Shown piece after piece: positions 17,526 to 26,345 of a stretch of DNA of 64,000 bases. The notes beneath the pieces are model-generated. The model was not told the origin of the DNA. It ran no database searches and saw nothing but the letters and a program-made list of their open reading frames with translations. The DNA comes from Streptomyces sp. NBC_01429 (GTDB taxonomy: Bacteria; Actinomycetota; Actinomycetes; Streptomycetales; Streptomycetaceae). The stretch lies in the NCBI RefSeq assembly GCF_036231945.1, contig NZ_CP109599.1:2760501-2824500 (forward strand), read 5' to 3'. Position numbers and translations under genes: made by a program. The first letter of the stretch is position 1. Every line of letters begins with the position of its first letter.

Positions 17526-18509
17526 CTACAGTTTCGTCTGGAAGACGCCCGCCGAGCGCTCGCGCCGGTAGCCCAGCGACTCGTTCACCGCGAGCATCGC
17601 GGTGTTGTCGTCGGCGACGGTGGTGGTGATCTCCCGTACGCCGGGGCGCACCGCGCACAGGGCGTCCAGCAGATGGCGCTTGACCGCGTGCCCCAGCCCA
17701 AGCCCCCTGCTGCCCGGGACGACCACCGTGTCGTACTGGAGCGCGCGGGTGTCGGCCGGGTCGGCGAGGACCACCTCGGTGTACGCCACGACCGCGTCGC
17801 CCCGCCCGGCGTCGAGCACCGCCGAGGTGTGGATGACCCCGCCCCGCTCCTCGACCACGCGCGCGGCGGCCCGTACCCGCTCGGCGTCCCAGCGGCGGGC
17901 CCGCTCGTCCAGCGCTCCGGCCGGCGCGTCGCGCATCGCGTCGTGGGCCAGGGCGAACGACGCGGCGTACGCGTCGGGGACGACCCCCGTCCAGTCCGCG
18001 AAGCGCAGACCGGCGGGGAGCACCGGCGACGGTATCTCCTCCAGCGTCCGCCGTACCCGCTGTACGTACCAGCCGAGCGGCAGCACGTTCGTGAAGCCGA
18101 GGCTGTCCACGAACGCCTCTCCCGCGCCGCCGACTTCGAGCACCGTCGAGACCGATCCCCGCCCGGCGGAGGCGAGTTCGGCCCGTACCGCCGACCAGAG
18201 CGCGGCGCCGACGCCGTGCCGCCGGGCGTCGGGCCGGACCACCAGGGCGTTGAGGAAAGCCGTATGACGGTTCTCCGCCTCGGTGAAGAGCAGCAGCGAG
18301 GCGACCCCCTCGTACGACCCGTCGGGCGCCGTCGTCGCCAGGTGCACGGTCCGGCCGCCGATCGGGTGCACCCGCAGTTTGCCCGCCGTCTCCGTGGTGC
18401 TGGGCTCGGGAACGGAAGCGGGCAGGTCCAGGTCGTGCGCGGCGACGACCACCGTGTGCCAGGCGGCTGTCTCGGCGGCCGAGGGCGGGCTTCCCAGAGT
18501 GATCAGCAT
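17526..18509 (-). CDS. Tandem GNAT N-acetyltransferase
   Basis: A 327-residue protein with two GNAT domains. The first (about residues 55-165) has the acetyl-CoA loop as VVRPDARRHGVGAALW. The second (about 185-327) has VVVPGSRGLGLGHAVKRHLL, then DNTAMLAVNESLGYRRE. Two-domain GNATs of this length are common in Streptomyces, and substrates are mostly unknown. TAGGTT is seven bases before the ATG, suggesting a leaderless message. Confidence 0.88.
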   Translation of the reverse strand: MLITLGSPPSAAETAAWHTVVVAAHDLDLPASVPEPSTTETAGKLRVHPIGGRTVHLATTAPDGSYEGVASLLLFTEAENRHTAFLNALVVRPDARRHGVGAALWSAVRAELASAGRGSVSTVLEVGGAGEAFVDSLGFTNVLPLGWYVQRVRRTLEEIPSPVLPAGLRFADWTGVVPDAYAASFALAHDAMRDAPAGALDERARRWDAERVRAAARVVEERGGVIHTSAVLDAGRGDAVVAYTEVVLADPADTRALQYDTVVVPGSRGLGLGHAVKRHLLDALCAVRPGVREITTTVADDNTAMLAVNESLGYRRERSAGVFQTKL

Positions 18510-18579
18510 GGCTTCGAACCTACGCGTACGAGAGGGGTGACGCCCCCGGGTTGCGGGGACGTCCAGACTTGGGGGTCCG

Positions 18580-18622
18580 GGTCCTGTCCGGGGCCGGTCC
18601 TGGACCGGCCCCGGACAGGACC
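18580..18622 (-). terminator. Perfect 21-bp-arm hairpin at the ABC transporter stop codon
   Basis: Bases 18580-18600 and 18602-18622 are exact reverse complements around one central T. The hairpin starts at the last base of the ATPase gene stop codon and lies before the next minus-strand gene. The arm begins GGTCCTGTCCGGGGC. It is a likely strong terminator for the ABC operon. Confidence 0.75.
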
Positions 18623-19305
18623 TAGGCGGCGGCGTTCTCGGTGATCGTGACCCGGCCCTTGCGGATGGTCGCGAGCCGGGGCGCGCGCCGGGCTATCGAG
18701 CTGTCGTGCGTGACCATGATGAAGGTCAGACCGTGCTCTTTCCAGAGTCCTTCCAGCAGTTCCATGATGTCGTCGCGTGTCGACTCGTCAAGGTTTCCGG
18801 TGGGTTCGTCGGCGAGCAGTACCTTCGGCCGCTTGACCAGCGCGCGGGCGATCGCCACGCGCTGCTGCTGACCGCCGGACAGTTCGCTCGGCAGATGCCC
18901 GGCCCGTTCGCCGAGGCCGACGGACTCCAGCGCCCGCTCGGCCTGTTCGCGCCGGGCGGCGCCCTTGAGGCCGAGGGGTACGAGCGCGGTCTCGACGTTC
19001 TCCTGAGCGGTCAGCGTGGGGATGAGGTTGAAGCTCTGGAAGACGAAGCCGATGGACTCCGCCCGTACCTTGGTGAGCTTCGCCTCGGGCAGGTCGGCGA
19101 GGTTCACCCCGTCGAACTCGATGGTGCCGCTGGTCGGCCGGTCGAGTCCGCCGAGCATCTGGAGAAGGGTGGACTTGCCGCCGCCGGTGGGCCCCTGGAT
19201 GACGAGCCGGCCGCCGTCCTCGATGGTCAGGTCGACCCCGGCGAGGGCGTCGACGGTCTTCTTGCCGCGCGTGTAGCGCTTGGTGACGCCTCTGAGCTGG
19301 TACAC
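18622..19305 (-). CDS. ABC transporter ATP-binding protein (MacB/LolD type)
   Basis: A 227-residue ATPase with Walker A GPTGGGKST (about residues 38-46), Q-loop FVFQSFNL, signature LSGGQQQR, Walker B LLADEPTG and switch His VTHD. The sequence is closest in style to the MacB/LolD/FtsE group, which work with FtsX-type permeases. The partner is the permease gene 53 bp upstream on the same strand, so the two form an operon. The substrate could be a lipid, lipoprotein or antimicrobial peptide and cannot be read from the sequence. Confidence 0.95.
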   Translation of the reverse strand: MYQLRGVTKRYTRGKKTVDALAGVDLTIEDGGRLVIQGPTGGGKSTLLQMLGGLDRPTSGTIEFDGVNLADLPEAKLTKVRAESIGFVFQSFNLIPTLTAQENVETALVPLGLKGAARREQAERALESVGLGERAGHLPSELSGGQQQRVAIARALVKRPKVLLADEPTGNLDESTRDDIMELLEGLWKEHGLTFIMVTHDSSIARRAPRLATIRKGRVTITENAAA

Positions 19306-19358
19306 GGTTCAACTCCTATGGTGCGAAAGGCTGTACGGGACGACGTGGGCCCGTGCGT

Positions 19359-20855
19359 TCACTCGACGCGGCGCAGCGCGTCCGCCGGGCGCAGCCGCGA
19401 GGCCCGCCAGCCGCCGAAGCCGCCCGCGATCAGGCCACCGGCCACGGCGAGCGCGACGGCGACGCCGATCGTGGTGAGCGAGACGGGCGCGGTGAGGGCG
19501 ATGTCGAGGGCCTTGGCCGCGCTCTGCCGGCCGGCGCCACCGCCGCCCATGGGGCCGCCGCCACCGCCGAAGCCACCGCCACCGCCGCCTCCTCCGGAGG
19601 AGCCGAGCTGCGCGGTGAGGGTCGGGCTGACGGCCGTGACGAGATACGCGCCGCCGAGGCCGAGCGCGATCCCGAGCACCCCGCCGAGCAGCCCGTTGAC
19701 GAGCGCCTCGCCGACGACCTGCCGGGTGACCCGGCCGCTCGTCCAGCCGAGCGCCTTGAGCGTGCCGAACTCCCGTACCCGGCGGCTGACCGCCGAGGAG
19801 GTGAGCAGCCCCGCCACCAGGAAGGCCGCGACGAGTACGGCGATGGAGAGCCACTTGCCCACGTTCGCGGCGAGGTTGGACGCGGTGGACAGGGAGCCGG
19901 AGACGGTGTCGGCGAGATCGGCCGAGGTGGTGACGGTGGTGCCCGAGATGTTCTTCTGGATGGTGGCCTTGACGCTGTCGATCCGCTGCGAGTCGGCGGC
20001 CTTGACGTAGACGGTGGTGACCTTGTTCTTGGAGTCGGCCAGCGTCTGGGCCTTCTTGAGCGGGATGTAGAGGTTGGCCGCCGCGTCACCGCTGTCGGCG
20101 GTGGCGATCCCGATGAGGGTGAACTTCGTCTTGGAGATGGTCACGGTCTTGCCGACCGCGAGGTTCTTCTCCTTGGCGTACGCGCTGTCGACGACCGCGA
20201 CCGCCGCGTCGGTCTCGGTGGTCTTGAACGTACGGCCCTTGGTGAGCTTGGAGGAGGTCAGCGGGCCGAGGGCGGGCGCGGTGACGTCCGTGCCGTAGAC
20301 GGTGTACGAGTTGACGTCGAACGAGGCTCCGCCGCCCCGGACTTCGCCGCCGGAGCCGCCCGTACCGCCGGAGCCGCCGGGCGCGCCGCCCCGGCCGCCG
20401 CCCTGCTGCCCGCCCTCGTCCTGGGTGAACTCGCCGCGCTTGAACTCGCCGTCGACCTTGAGGACGGTCAGGCTCAGTCCGCCGACGGCGTCGGAGACGC
20501 CGTCCTGGCCGGCGACCTCGGTGACGGTGGAGGAGGCCAGGGTCTGGAAGCCCTGGACCATGACGCGGTCGCTGCTCTGCTCGGCGTCGGAGTCGTCGTC
20601 GCCCTTGGCGTCGAACTCGAAGCGGGGCCGGCCCGTCGTACCGCCTTCACCGGGCGGGGTCGCGGCCTTGGTGACGGTCAGGTCGGTGCCGAGGCCGTAC
20701 AGCGACTGGAGGACCTTGTCCTGGGCCCGGCTCATGCCGGAGGAGACCGAGCTGACGATGATGACGAGGGCGATTCCCAGGGCGAGCCCCGAGGCGACGA
20801 CGAGCGCCGCCTTTCTGCGACGGCGCAGCTCGCGCCTGAGATAGGTGAAGAACAT
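19359..20855 (-). CDS. FtsX-type ABC transporter permease (MacB-like)
   Basis: A 498-residue protein with one N-terminal helix (about residues 18-38), a large outside MacB-type domain (about 40-350) and three C-terminal helices (about 355-490). The last loop contains a long run of Gly with FGGGG and MGGGG, and the outside domain has a Gly/Arg-rich loop; both are encoded by simple-sequence DNA. The start ATG 20855 begins MFFTYLRRELRRRRK, the usual cytosolic stub. An operator-like triple repeat lies 33-61 bp upstream of the start. Confidence 0.92.
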   Translation of the reverse strand: MFFTYLRRELRRRRKAALVVASGLALGIALVIIVSSVSSGMSRAQDKVLQSLYGLGTDLTVTKAATPPGEGGTTGRPRFEFDAKGDDDSDAEQSSDRVMVQGFQTLASSTVTEVAGQDGVSDAVGGLSLTVLKVDGEFKRGEFTQDEGGQQGGGRGGAPGGSGGTGGSGGEVRGGGASFDVNSYTVYGTDVTAPALGPLTSSKLTKGRTFKTTETDAAVAVVDSAYAKEKNLAVGKTVTISKTKFTLIGIATADSGDAAANLYIPLKKAQTLADSKNKVTTVYVKAADSQRIDSVKATIQKNISGTTVTTSADLADTVSGSLSTASNLAANVGKWLSIAVLVAAFLVAGLLTSSAVSRRVREFGTLKALGWTSGRVTRQVVGEALVNGLLGGVLGIALGLGGAYLVTAVSPTLTAQLGSSGGGGGGGGFGGGGGPMGGGGAGRQSAAKALDIALTAPVSLTTIGVAVALAVAGGLIAGGFGGWRASRLRPADALRRVE

Positions 20856-20887
20856 GGGCGTGAAATTAGGCGCCCGTTGTGATGAGG

Positions 20888-20916
20888 AGTTAAGGCCGGG
20901 GTGAGAGCTGGATGAG
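20888..20916 (-). promoter_or_regulatory. Three direct heptamers at exact 11-bp spacing upstream of the ABC permease
   Basis: On the minus strand, CTCATCC (20916-20910), CTCACCC (20905-20899) and CTTAACT (20894-20888) are spaced exactly 11 bp apart. One-helical-turn direct repeats are the usual binding site of OmpR-family response regulators, which often control MacAB-like exporters. No two-component genes adjoin, so the regulator would act from elsewhere. Confidence 0.5.
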
Positions 20917-20924
20917 AACGCGAA

Positions 20925-20956
20925 CGGCGGCGGCACCGCGAGGGGTGCCGCCGCCG
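20925..20956 (-). terminator. 13-bp hairpin downstream of the L,D-transpeptidase gene
   Basis: CGGCGGCGGCACC (20925-20937) pairs perfectly with GGTGCCGCCGCCG (20944-20956) around a six-base loop. It lies 20 bases after the L,D-transpeptidase stop and before the ABC operon promoter. Confidence 0.7.
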
Positions 20957-20976
20957 GACGTTACGTTCCGCGGGTG

Positions 20977-22224
20977 TCAGGCTTCCGAGCCGGCCTTCCA
21001 GTCGGCCCAGCTCAGGTTCCAGCCGTTGAGGCCGTTGTCCGGCTGGATGGTCTTGTCGTCGGAGTTCTTGACGATGACGACGTCACCGACCATCGAGCTG
21101 TTGTAGAACCACGCGGCGGGGGTGTTGGGGTCGTTGGCACCCTTGGTGTCCGAGAGGCCCACACAGCCGTGGCTGGTGTTGACGGAACCGAAGATGGACT
21201 TGGCGCCCCAGTAGTTGCCGTGCAGGAAGGTGCCGGAGTTCGACAGCCGCATGGCGTGCGGGACGTCCTTGATGTCGTACTCGCCCTTGCCGTCGCTGTC
21301 CGTGAAGCCGACCGTCGCGCCGTTCATCCGGGTCTCCTTGAACTTCTCGGAGATCACCATCTGGCCGTTGTAGGTCGTGTTCTCGGGGGAACCGGCGGAG
21401 ATCGGGATGGTCTTGACCGTCTTGCCGTCCCGGGTGACGGTCATGGTGTGGGCCTTGGCGTCCACCGTGCTGACCTGGGCGCGGCCTATCTTGAAGGTGA
21501 CCGTCTTCTCCTGGACGCCGAAGACGCCCTTGGCGCCCTCGACGCCGTCCAGGGCGAGCTTGAGGGTGACCGTGGAGCCGGCCTGCCAGTACTGGTCGGG
21601 GCGCAGGTCGAGGCGCTGGCCGTTGAACCAGTGGCCGACGACTTCCTGGCCGCTGCTGGAGGTGACGGTGATGCCGTCCTCGACGGCCTTCTTGTCGGTG
21701 ATCGCCTTGTTGAAGTTGATCGAGACCGGCATGCCGACGCCGACCGTGGAGCCGTCCTCGGGGGTGAAGTTCCCGATGAAGCTGTTCTCGGGCGAGACCG
21801 TGGTGAAGGACGAGTTCGCGAACGCCTTGAGGTTCTTGGCGTCCTTCGCCGTGGCGGCGATCTTGTAGACGGTGGAGCGTTCGAGCTGGGCGTCGGGCTG
21901 CCAGCTCTTCGCGTCGTCGGAGAGGGTGCCCTTGACGGCGGTGCCGTCGGCGGTGGTCATCTTCACCTCGGTGAGGGTGCCCTTGGTGACGGTGACCTTG
22001 GCGTCGTTGTTGATCCCGACGTTGGTCGCGCCGTTCTTCGGCGCGATGGCTATCTGGGCCTCGGACGTCTGCTTGGCGGCGGCCGCGTCGGCCTGCGCCT
22101 GCGAGGACGACGAGCTGCCGGCGCTCGCCTTGTCGCCGCCGTCACTGCACGCCGAGAGCACCAGAACGCCACCGAGCACTGCGGACGCGGCCATCAGGCT
22201 CTTGCGCCGCTTGCTGTCCGTCAT
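20977..22224 (-). CDS. L,D-transpeptidase lipoprotein (YkuD domain)
   Basis: Makes 3-3 (mDAP-mDAP) cross-links in peptidoglycan outside the cell. The start at 22224 (MTDSKRRKSL) follows GGAGAAG at good spacing; six codons upstream is another ATG pair. A lipobox LSAC near residue 26 marks a lipoprotein. Two Ig-like domains (about residues 60-250) precede the YkuD catalytic domain, which shows HGNYW and SHGCVGLSD with the catalytic Cys. The two-Ig plus YkuD plus C-terminal cap layout is that of mycobacterial LdtMt2. The length is about 415 residues. Confidence 0.95.
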   Translation of the reverse strand: MTDSKRRKSLMAASAVLGGVLVLSACSDGGDKASAGSSSSSQAQADAAAAKQTSEAQIAIAPKNGATNVGINNDAKVTVTKGTLTEVKMTTADGTAVKGTLSDDAKSWQPDAQLERSTVYKIAATAKDAKNLKAFANSSFTTVSPENSFIGNFTPEDGSTVGVGMPVSINFNKAITDKKAVEDGITVTSSSGQEVVGHWFNGQRLDLRPDQYWQAGSTVTLKLALDGVEGAKGVFGVQEKTVTFKIGRAQVSTVDAKAHTMTVTRDGKTVKTIPISAGSPENTTYNGQMVISEKFKETRMNGATVGFTDSDGKGEYDIKDVPHAMRLSNSGTFLHGNYWGAKSIFGSVNTSHGCVGLSDTKGANDPNTPAAWFYNSSMVGDVVIVKNSDDKTIQPDNGLNGWNLSWADWKAGSEA

Positions 22225-22464
22225 CACACGCTTCTCCATCATCGCCGCTTACCCTGCCGATAACCTTTAAGAACACCCGTGGCGGTTCGTCCGGTTCCAC
22301 ATCAACCGATTGTGTGGTGAACACCACTCGCCCCGGGGAATGCCGTACGGAATATCGCGAGGGCACGGGCGGGCCCCGGCCCGTCGGCTGCCGCGGTCCG
22401 GGGCTCGAACCGACCGGCACAGGTACCGGTCGGGTCGGTCCTACCAGAGTGTCATGCCGGGGCG

Positions 22465-22881
22465 CTACCCCCGACCAGCACCCACCCCGCCGCCGTCGGC
22501 CACGGCTGTGACCTGCGCGGATCCGTCGATTCCGGTCTCGTCGCCGCCGTCGCCGTCGCCGTCCTCGTCGTCACCGTCGTCGTCGAGGTCCCACTCCACC
22601 GCGTCGGGGTCGTAGTCGATCAGCTCGCTGGTCCAGGACGCCTGGGCGAGATCGATCCCGGGAACCTCCTTGACCAGGTCGAGCGGCTCCACCAGATACG
22701 CGAGGGCCTCCGCCCCGTCGTCCCGTACCGCCGCCCTGGCATGCGCCCGCTCGTCGTCGGGAAGGGTCTCGTCGGCGGCCACGCGGTCGAGGGCGGCGGC
22801 GCTCAGCCGCTCGGCGTCGGCCACCTCCAGCACCAATTCCACGCGCAGCCGTACATACCGTGATGTCTCTGAAGTGCTCAT
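22465..22881 (-). CDS. Small acidic protein of unknown function
   Basis: A 138-residue protein. The first 95 residues are helical and soluble (RYVRLRVELVLEVADAERLSA). The next 25 are an Asp/Glu/Gly run encoded by a GTC/GTCGTC-type simple repeat, and the tail is Gly-rich. The start is ATG 22881, with TACGCT seven bases upstream, which fits a leaderless message. The family is not recognised, although short proteins with this N-terminus occur in many Streptomyces. Confidence 0.7.
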   Translation of the reverse strand: MSTSETSRYVRLRVELVLEVADAERLSAAALDRVAADETLPDDERAHARAAVRDDGAEALAYLVEPLDLVKEVPGIDLAQASWTSELIDYDPDAVEWDLDDDGDDEDGDGDGGDETGIDGSAQVTAVADGGGVGAGRG

Positions 22882-22989
22882 ACGACGGAGCGTATGGCTC
22901 CTGACCCCCGTGACTTTCCCACGACCCGCTGCTTTCACTAGCATCAGCGCACTCAGCCAATTCGGCGTTGTCCAAAGGGGATCGATCAC

Positions 22990-23352
22990 GTGTCCGTCGC
23001 ACGCCGGCCGCTGCTGACGGCGACCGCCGCCGGAACCCTGCTCTGCGCGCTGTGGTTCGTGCCTTCCGCGAAAGCCACGAGCGACACGAGCGGGCGGACC
23101 GGCGGGCAGGAGCAGTCCGCACCAGCGGCGCAGGGTCAGCAGCACACGGAGGGTCAGCGCAGACTCACCCTCGAAAGCTACGAGGAGTCCGGAACACCCG
23201 GCGCCGCCGACGGCGCGAGCCGGGACGAGCCGCTCCTCGCCGACACGGGCAGCGTGGACACCACGCCGTACGTCGTCGGCGGGACGGTCTGTCTGGGCAT
23301 CGGCGCCGGCTTCGTCGCGTACTCGGTGCGCAGGGGCGGCCGTACGGTCTGA
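22990..23352 (+). CDS. Secreted protein with LAXTG-type sortase signal
   Basis: A 120-residue protein with an N-terminal signal peptide (TATAAGTLLCALWFVPSAKA) and a polar Gln/Gly/Ser-rich middle. The C-terminus has LADTGS, then a hydrophobic helix (VVGGTVCLGIGAGFVAYSV) and a basic tail RRGGR. That layout is the cell-wall sorting signal recognised by class E sortases (LAXTG), the type used for streptomycete chaplins. The mature part is only about 60 residues. GTG 22990 follows AAGGGG. It is convergent with hutH, and a strong hairpin lies between. Confidence 0.75.
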   Translation: MSVARRPLLTATAAGTLLCALWFVPSAKATSDTSGRTGGQEQSAPAAQGQQHTEGQRRLTLESYEESGTPGAADGASRDEPLLADTGSVDTTPYVVGGTVCLGIGAGFVAYSVRRGGRTV

Positions 23353-23372
23353 GCGGCCGTACGACCCGAGCG

Positions 23373-23408
23373 CCCGGCCGCCCGGAGCCGCGGCTCCGGG
23401 CGGCCGGG
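23373..23408. terminator. Perfect 36-bp palindrome between convergent genes
   Basis: CCCGGCCGCCCGGAGCCG (23373-23390) is immediately followed by its exact reverse complement (23391-23408). It sits between the convergent sortase-substrate gene and hutH, so it probably serves as a bidirectional terminator. Confidence 0.75.
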
Positions 23409-23411
23409 GCC

Positions 23412-24959
23412 CTACGCGAGCGGTCCGGTGACCGGCTCCACGGCCGCGACCAGCGCTCCGGTCCGCACGAAGGCGTCCGCCCCCGCGAGGTCGGGGGCCA
23501 GGAACCGGTCGGGCCCCGGCCCCGCCACGCCCGTGGCGCGCAGCGCGTCGATGACCGCCCGGGAGGCGGGCGCGGGCGTCAGCCCCTCGCGCAGCTCGAT
23601 CGCGCGCGTCGCCGCGTACAGCTCGACGGCGACGATACGGGTCAGGTTGTCGACGGTGGTGCGGAGCTTGCGCGCGGCGGACCAGCCCATCGAGACATGG
23701 TCCTCCTGCATCGCGGAGGACGGGATCGAGTCGACCGAGGCCGGGGCGGCGAGCCGCTTCATCTCGCTGACCAGCGCGGCCTGGGTGTACTGGGCGATCA
23801 TCAGGCCCGAGTCCACACCGGCGTCGTCCGCGAGGAACGGCGGCAGCCCGTGCGAGCGGTTCTTGTCCAGCAGCCGGTCGGTACGGCGCTCGGCGATGGA
23901 TCCGAGGTCGGCTGCGACGATGGCGAGGAAGTCCAGGACGTACGCCACCGGGGCGCCGTGGAAGTTGCCGTTGGACTCCACCCGGCCGTCGGCCAGCACC
24001 ACCGGGTTGTCGACCGCCGAGGCCAGCTCCCGGTCGGCCACGAGCCGGGCGTACGCCAGCGTGTCCCGGCCCGCGCCCGCGACCTGCGGGGCGCAGCGCA
24101 CCGAGTACGCGTCCTGCACCCGGGGCGCGGCGTCGGCCTGGAAGTGGCCGGTCAGCCCGGACCCGGCGAGCACCCGCAGCATGTTGTCGGCGCTGGCGCC
24201 CTGGCCGGGGTGCGGCCGGATCGCGTGCAGCTCGGGCGCCAGGACCTTGTCCGTGCCGAGCAGGGCCTCCAGGGTGAGCGCGGCGGTGATGTCGGCGGAG
24301 GTGTAGAGCCGGTGCAGGTCGGCGAGGGCCATGACCAGCATGCCGAGCATGCCGTCCGTGCCGTTGAGCAGGGCCAGGCCCTCCTTCTCGCGCAGCTCCA
24401 CCGGCTCGATGCCGTGCGCGGCGAGCAGCTCGCCGGCGGGCGCGGTCACGCCGTCGGGCCCCTCGGCGTCGCCCTCGCCCATGAGGGTCAGCGCGCAGTG
24501 CGAGAGCGGCGCGAGGTCCCCGGAGCAGCCGAGCGAGCCGAACTCGTGGACGACCGGGGTGATCCCTGCGTTCAGGACGTCCGCCATGGTCCGCGCGACG
24601 CCGGGCCGTACCCCGGTGTGCCCCGACGCCAGGGTCTTGAGGCGCAGGAACATCAGCGCCCGCACCACCTCGCGCTCCACCCGCGGCCCCATCCCGGCGG
24701 CGTGCGACCGCACGATGTTGCGCTGGAGCCGCCCCCGCAGATCGGGGCCGATGTGCCGGGTGGCGAGAGCGCCGAACCCGGTGGAGACGCCGTACACCGG
24801 CTCCGGCTTGGCCGCCAGCGCCTCGACGACCTCACGCGCGGCGGCGAGCGCGGCGAGGGCCTCGGCGGAGAGCTCCACCCGGGCCTGCCCCCGGGCCACG
24901 GCGATGACGTCCTCGGCCGTCGTCCCCGACGTCCCCACCACGACTGTATGCATATCCAT
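23412..24959 (-). CDS. hutH: Histidine ammonia-lyase
   Basis: Converts L-histidine to urocanate and ammonia, the first step of the Hut pathway. Matches the Streptomyces HutH type throughout, including YGVSTGFGALATRHI and NGTDGMLGMLVMAL. The MIO-forming triad is Cys-Ser-Gly (GSLGCSGDLAPLSH) rather than Ala-Ser-Gly; as I recall, this is known for S. griseus HutH. The start at 24959 (MDMHTVVVG) matches that enzyme, and TACGCT lies seven bases upstream. At 515 residues it has normal length. The other hut genes are absent from this window. Confidence 0.97.
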   Translation of the reverse strand: MDMHTVVVGTSGTTAEDVIAVARGQARVELSAEALAALAAAREVVEALAAKPEPVYGVSTGFGALATRHIGPDLRGRLQRNIVRSHAAGMGPRVEREVVRALMFLRLKTLASGHTGVRPGVARTMADVLNAGITPVVHEFGSLGCSGDLAPLSHCALTLMGEGDAEGPDGVTAPAGELLAAHGIEPVELREKEGLALLNGTDGMLGMLVMALADLHRLYTSADITAALTLEALLGTDKVLAPELHAIRPHPGQGASADNMLRVLAGSGLTGHFQADAAPRVQDAYSVRCAPQVAGAGRDTLAYARLVADRELASAVDNPVVLADGRVESNGNFHGAPVAYVLDFLAIVAADLGSIAERRTDRLLDKNRSHGLPPFLADDAGVDSGLMIAQYTQAALVSEMKRLAAPASVDSIPSSAMQEDHVSMGWSAARKLRTTVDNLTRIVAVELYAATRAIELREGLTPAPASRAVIDALRATGVAGPGPDRFLAPDLAGADAFVRTGALVAAVEPVTGPLA

Positions 24960-25025
24960 ATTCAGGAGCGTACGGACTGTATCGCCAAGTGTCACTAGCC
25001 GGAGAAGTCACCGCTCGGGCGAGCG

Positions 25026-26219
25026 CTACGGAGCGGACGGGGACGGCGGCGGGGAGGGCGGCGCGGGCGGCGGCGCGTCGCGGAAGCGGCGCCGGTCGCC
25101 CGACGGCGGCGCGGGCGCGTCCGCCAGCCTGATCACCGCGCCGTCGCGGCCCGCCACCACCGGCTCCCGCGACCGGGCGGCCTTCGCGCGGTACTGCGCC
25201 GCGTCCGCCAGCCGGAACAGCCGGCGGGCCGAGCGGACCTCGCCGATCGGGTCGCCGGTGGACGCGATCCCGCACGCCACCCCCTCGCCCAGCTCCAGTT
25301 CGGCGGCGCGCAGACAGAGTTCACCGGCCACCGCGATCACCTCGTCCGCCTCGGGGCCGACCGTCAGCAGACAGAACTCGTCGCCGCCGAGGCGGGCCGC
25401 CAGCGCGCCCGGCAGTCGCGCGCCGCAGACCGACAGGAGCGAGCCGAATCGTTCCAGCAGCCGGTCGCCGACAGCGTGCCCATGGGTGTCGTTGACCTTC
25501 TTGAGGCCGTTGAGGTCGCAGACGACCAGGCTGACGACCGCCCCTTCGTCCCGGTGGCTGCCGATCGCCTCGTCCAGCCGCGCATCGACGGCGCGCCGGT
25601 TCGCCAGCCCGGTCAGCGGGTCGGTGAAGGCGAGCCTGCGGACCTCTTCGAGCCGCTCCGTCTGGGCGATCCCGGCCGCGACGACCGACGCGATGACGGT
25701 GGCGAAGTCCGCGTCGTCCGCGTCGAACAGCGGGGCGCCGCGCGGCCGGGCCACGTACAGCTCGCCCCAGGCCCGCCCGTGCAGCACGATCGGGGCGACC
25801 ACGCAGCAGCCCCGGCCGCGCCGCCGCAGCGCGGCGACGCGCTGGTGGCAGTAGCCGGGCGCGGCCCCCGTGCCCGCCCCGCCGCCGACGGGACCGGCGT
25901 CCGCCGTCTCCACCCACGCGTGCGCCCCGCCGCCGCCCGTCCACCGCTCGTGCAGGAACTCGGCGATCTCGGGGAACTGATGCACGGGGTACGACTCGTC
26001 CTCGGGGAACTCCTCCTCGTCCTCGACCCGCTCCCCCGCGTTCACCAGCACCTTGAGCCGCCCGAGGTCCCGCTCCCACAGCGACAGCGCCGCGAAACTC
26101 CCCCCGAGCGCCTCGCACGCCCCCAGCGCCGCCGCCAGCCAGGCGTCGCGCGCGGCCGGAGCCGCGGCCATCGCCTGGGAAAGTGCCACTATGGCGCGCA
26201 GTCGCCCATCCACTCCCAT
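25026..26219 (-). CDS. cdgE: GAF-GGDEF diguanylate cyclase (CdgE-like)
   Basis: Predicted to make cyclic di-GMP from two GTP. Residues about 25-195 form a GAF-like sensor domain. The GGDEF domain spans about 200-355 with TDPLTGLANRR at its start and the catalytic GGDEF intact (LGGDEFCLL). The tail of about 35 residues is Pro/Ser-rich. The place next to hutH and the domain order fit CdgE of S. coelicolor, where c-di-GMP controls development through BldD; the symbol rests on that memory. TAAGGT is six bases before ATG 26219, indicating a leaderless start; a GTG one codon upstream is less likely. Confidence 0.9.
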   Translation of the reverse strand: MGVDGRLRAIVALSQAMAAAPAARDAWLAAALGACEALGGSFAALSLWERDLGRLKVLVNAGERVEDEEEFPEDESYPVHQFPEIAEFLHERWTGGGGAHAWVETADAGPVGGGAGTGAAPGYCHQRVAALRRRGRGCCVVAPIVLHGRAWGELYVARPRGAPLFDADDADFATVIASVVAAGIAQTERLEEVRRLAFTDPLTGLANRRAVDARLDEAIGSHRDEGAVVSLVVCDLNGLKKVNDTHGHAVGDRLLERFGSLLSVCGARLPGALAARLGGDEFCLLTVGPEADEVIAVAGELCLRAAELELGEGVACGIASTGDPIGEVRSARRLFRLADAAQYRAKAARSREPVVAGRDGAVIRLADAPAPPSGDRRRFRDAPPPAPPSPPPSPSAP

Positions 26220-26345
26220 CACTCCACCTTAAGACGGTTTGGGGTGATTTGATCACTTGGAGCGAACGACGGTCACCGTGAGTTGGTTCAACGGGTGACG
26301 ATTCAAGGGGTGGCGACGGGGCTCAGGGGCGACCCGGAACCGGCC

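Noticed and set aside
22390..22460. tRNA-like sequence with GGCTCGAACCG and CTACCA on the plus strand (minus-strand TTCGAGC loop)
   Set aside because: The T-stem does not pair (GTCGG against CCCGG) and no acceptor or anticodon stem could be built. At best it is a decayed relic or chance.
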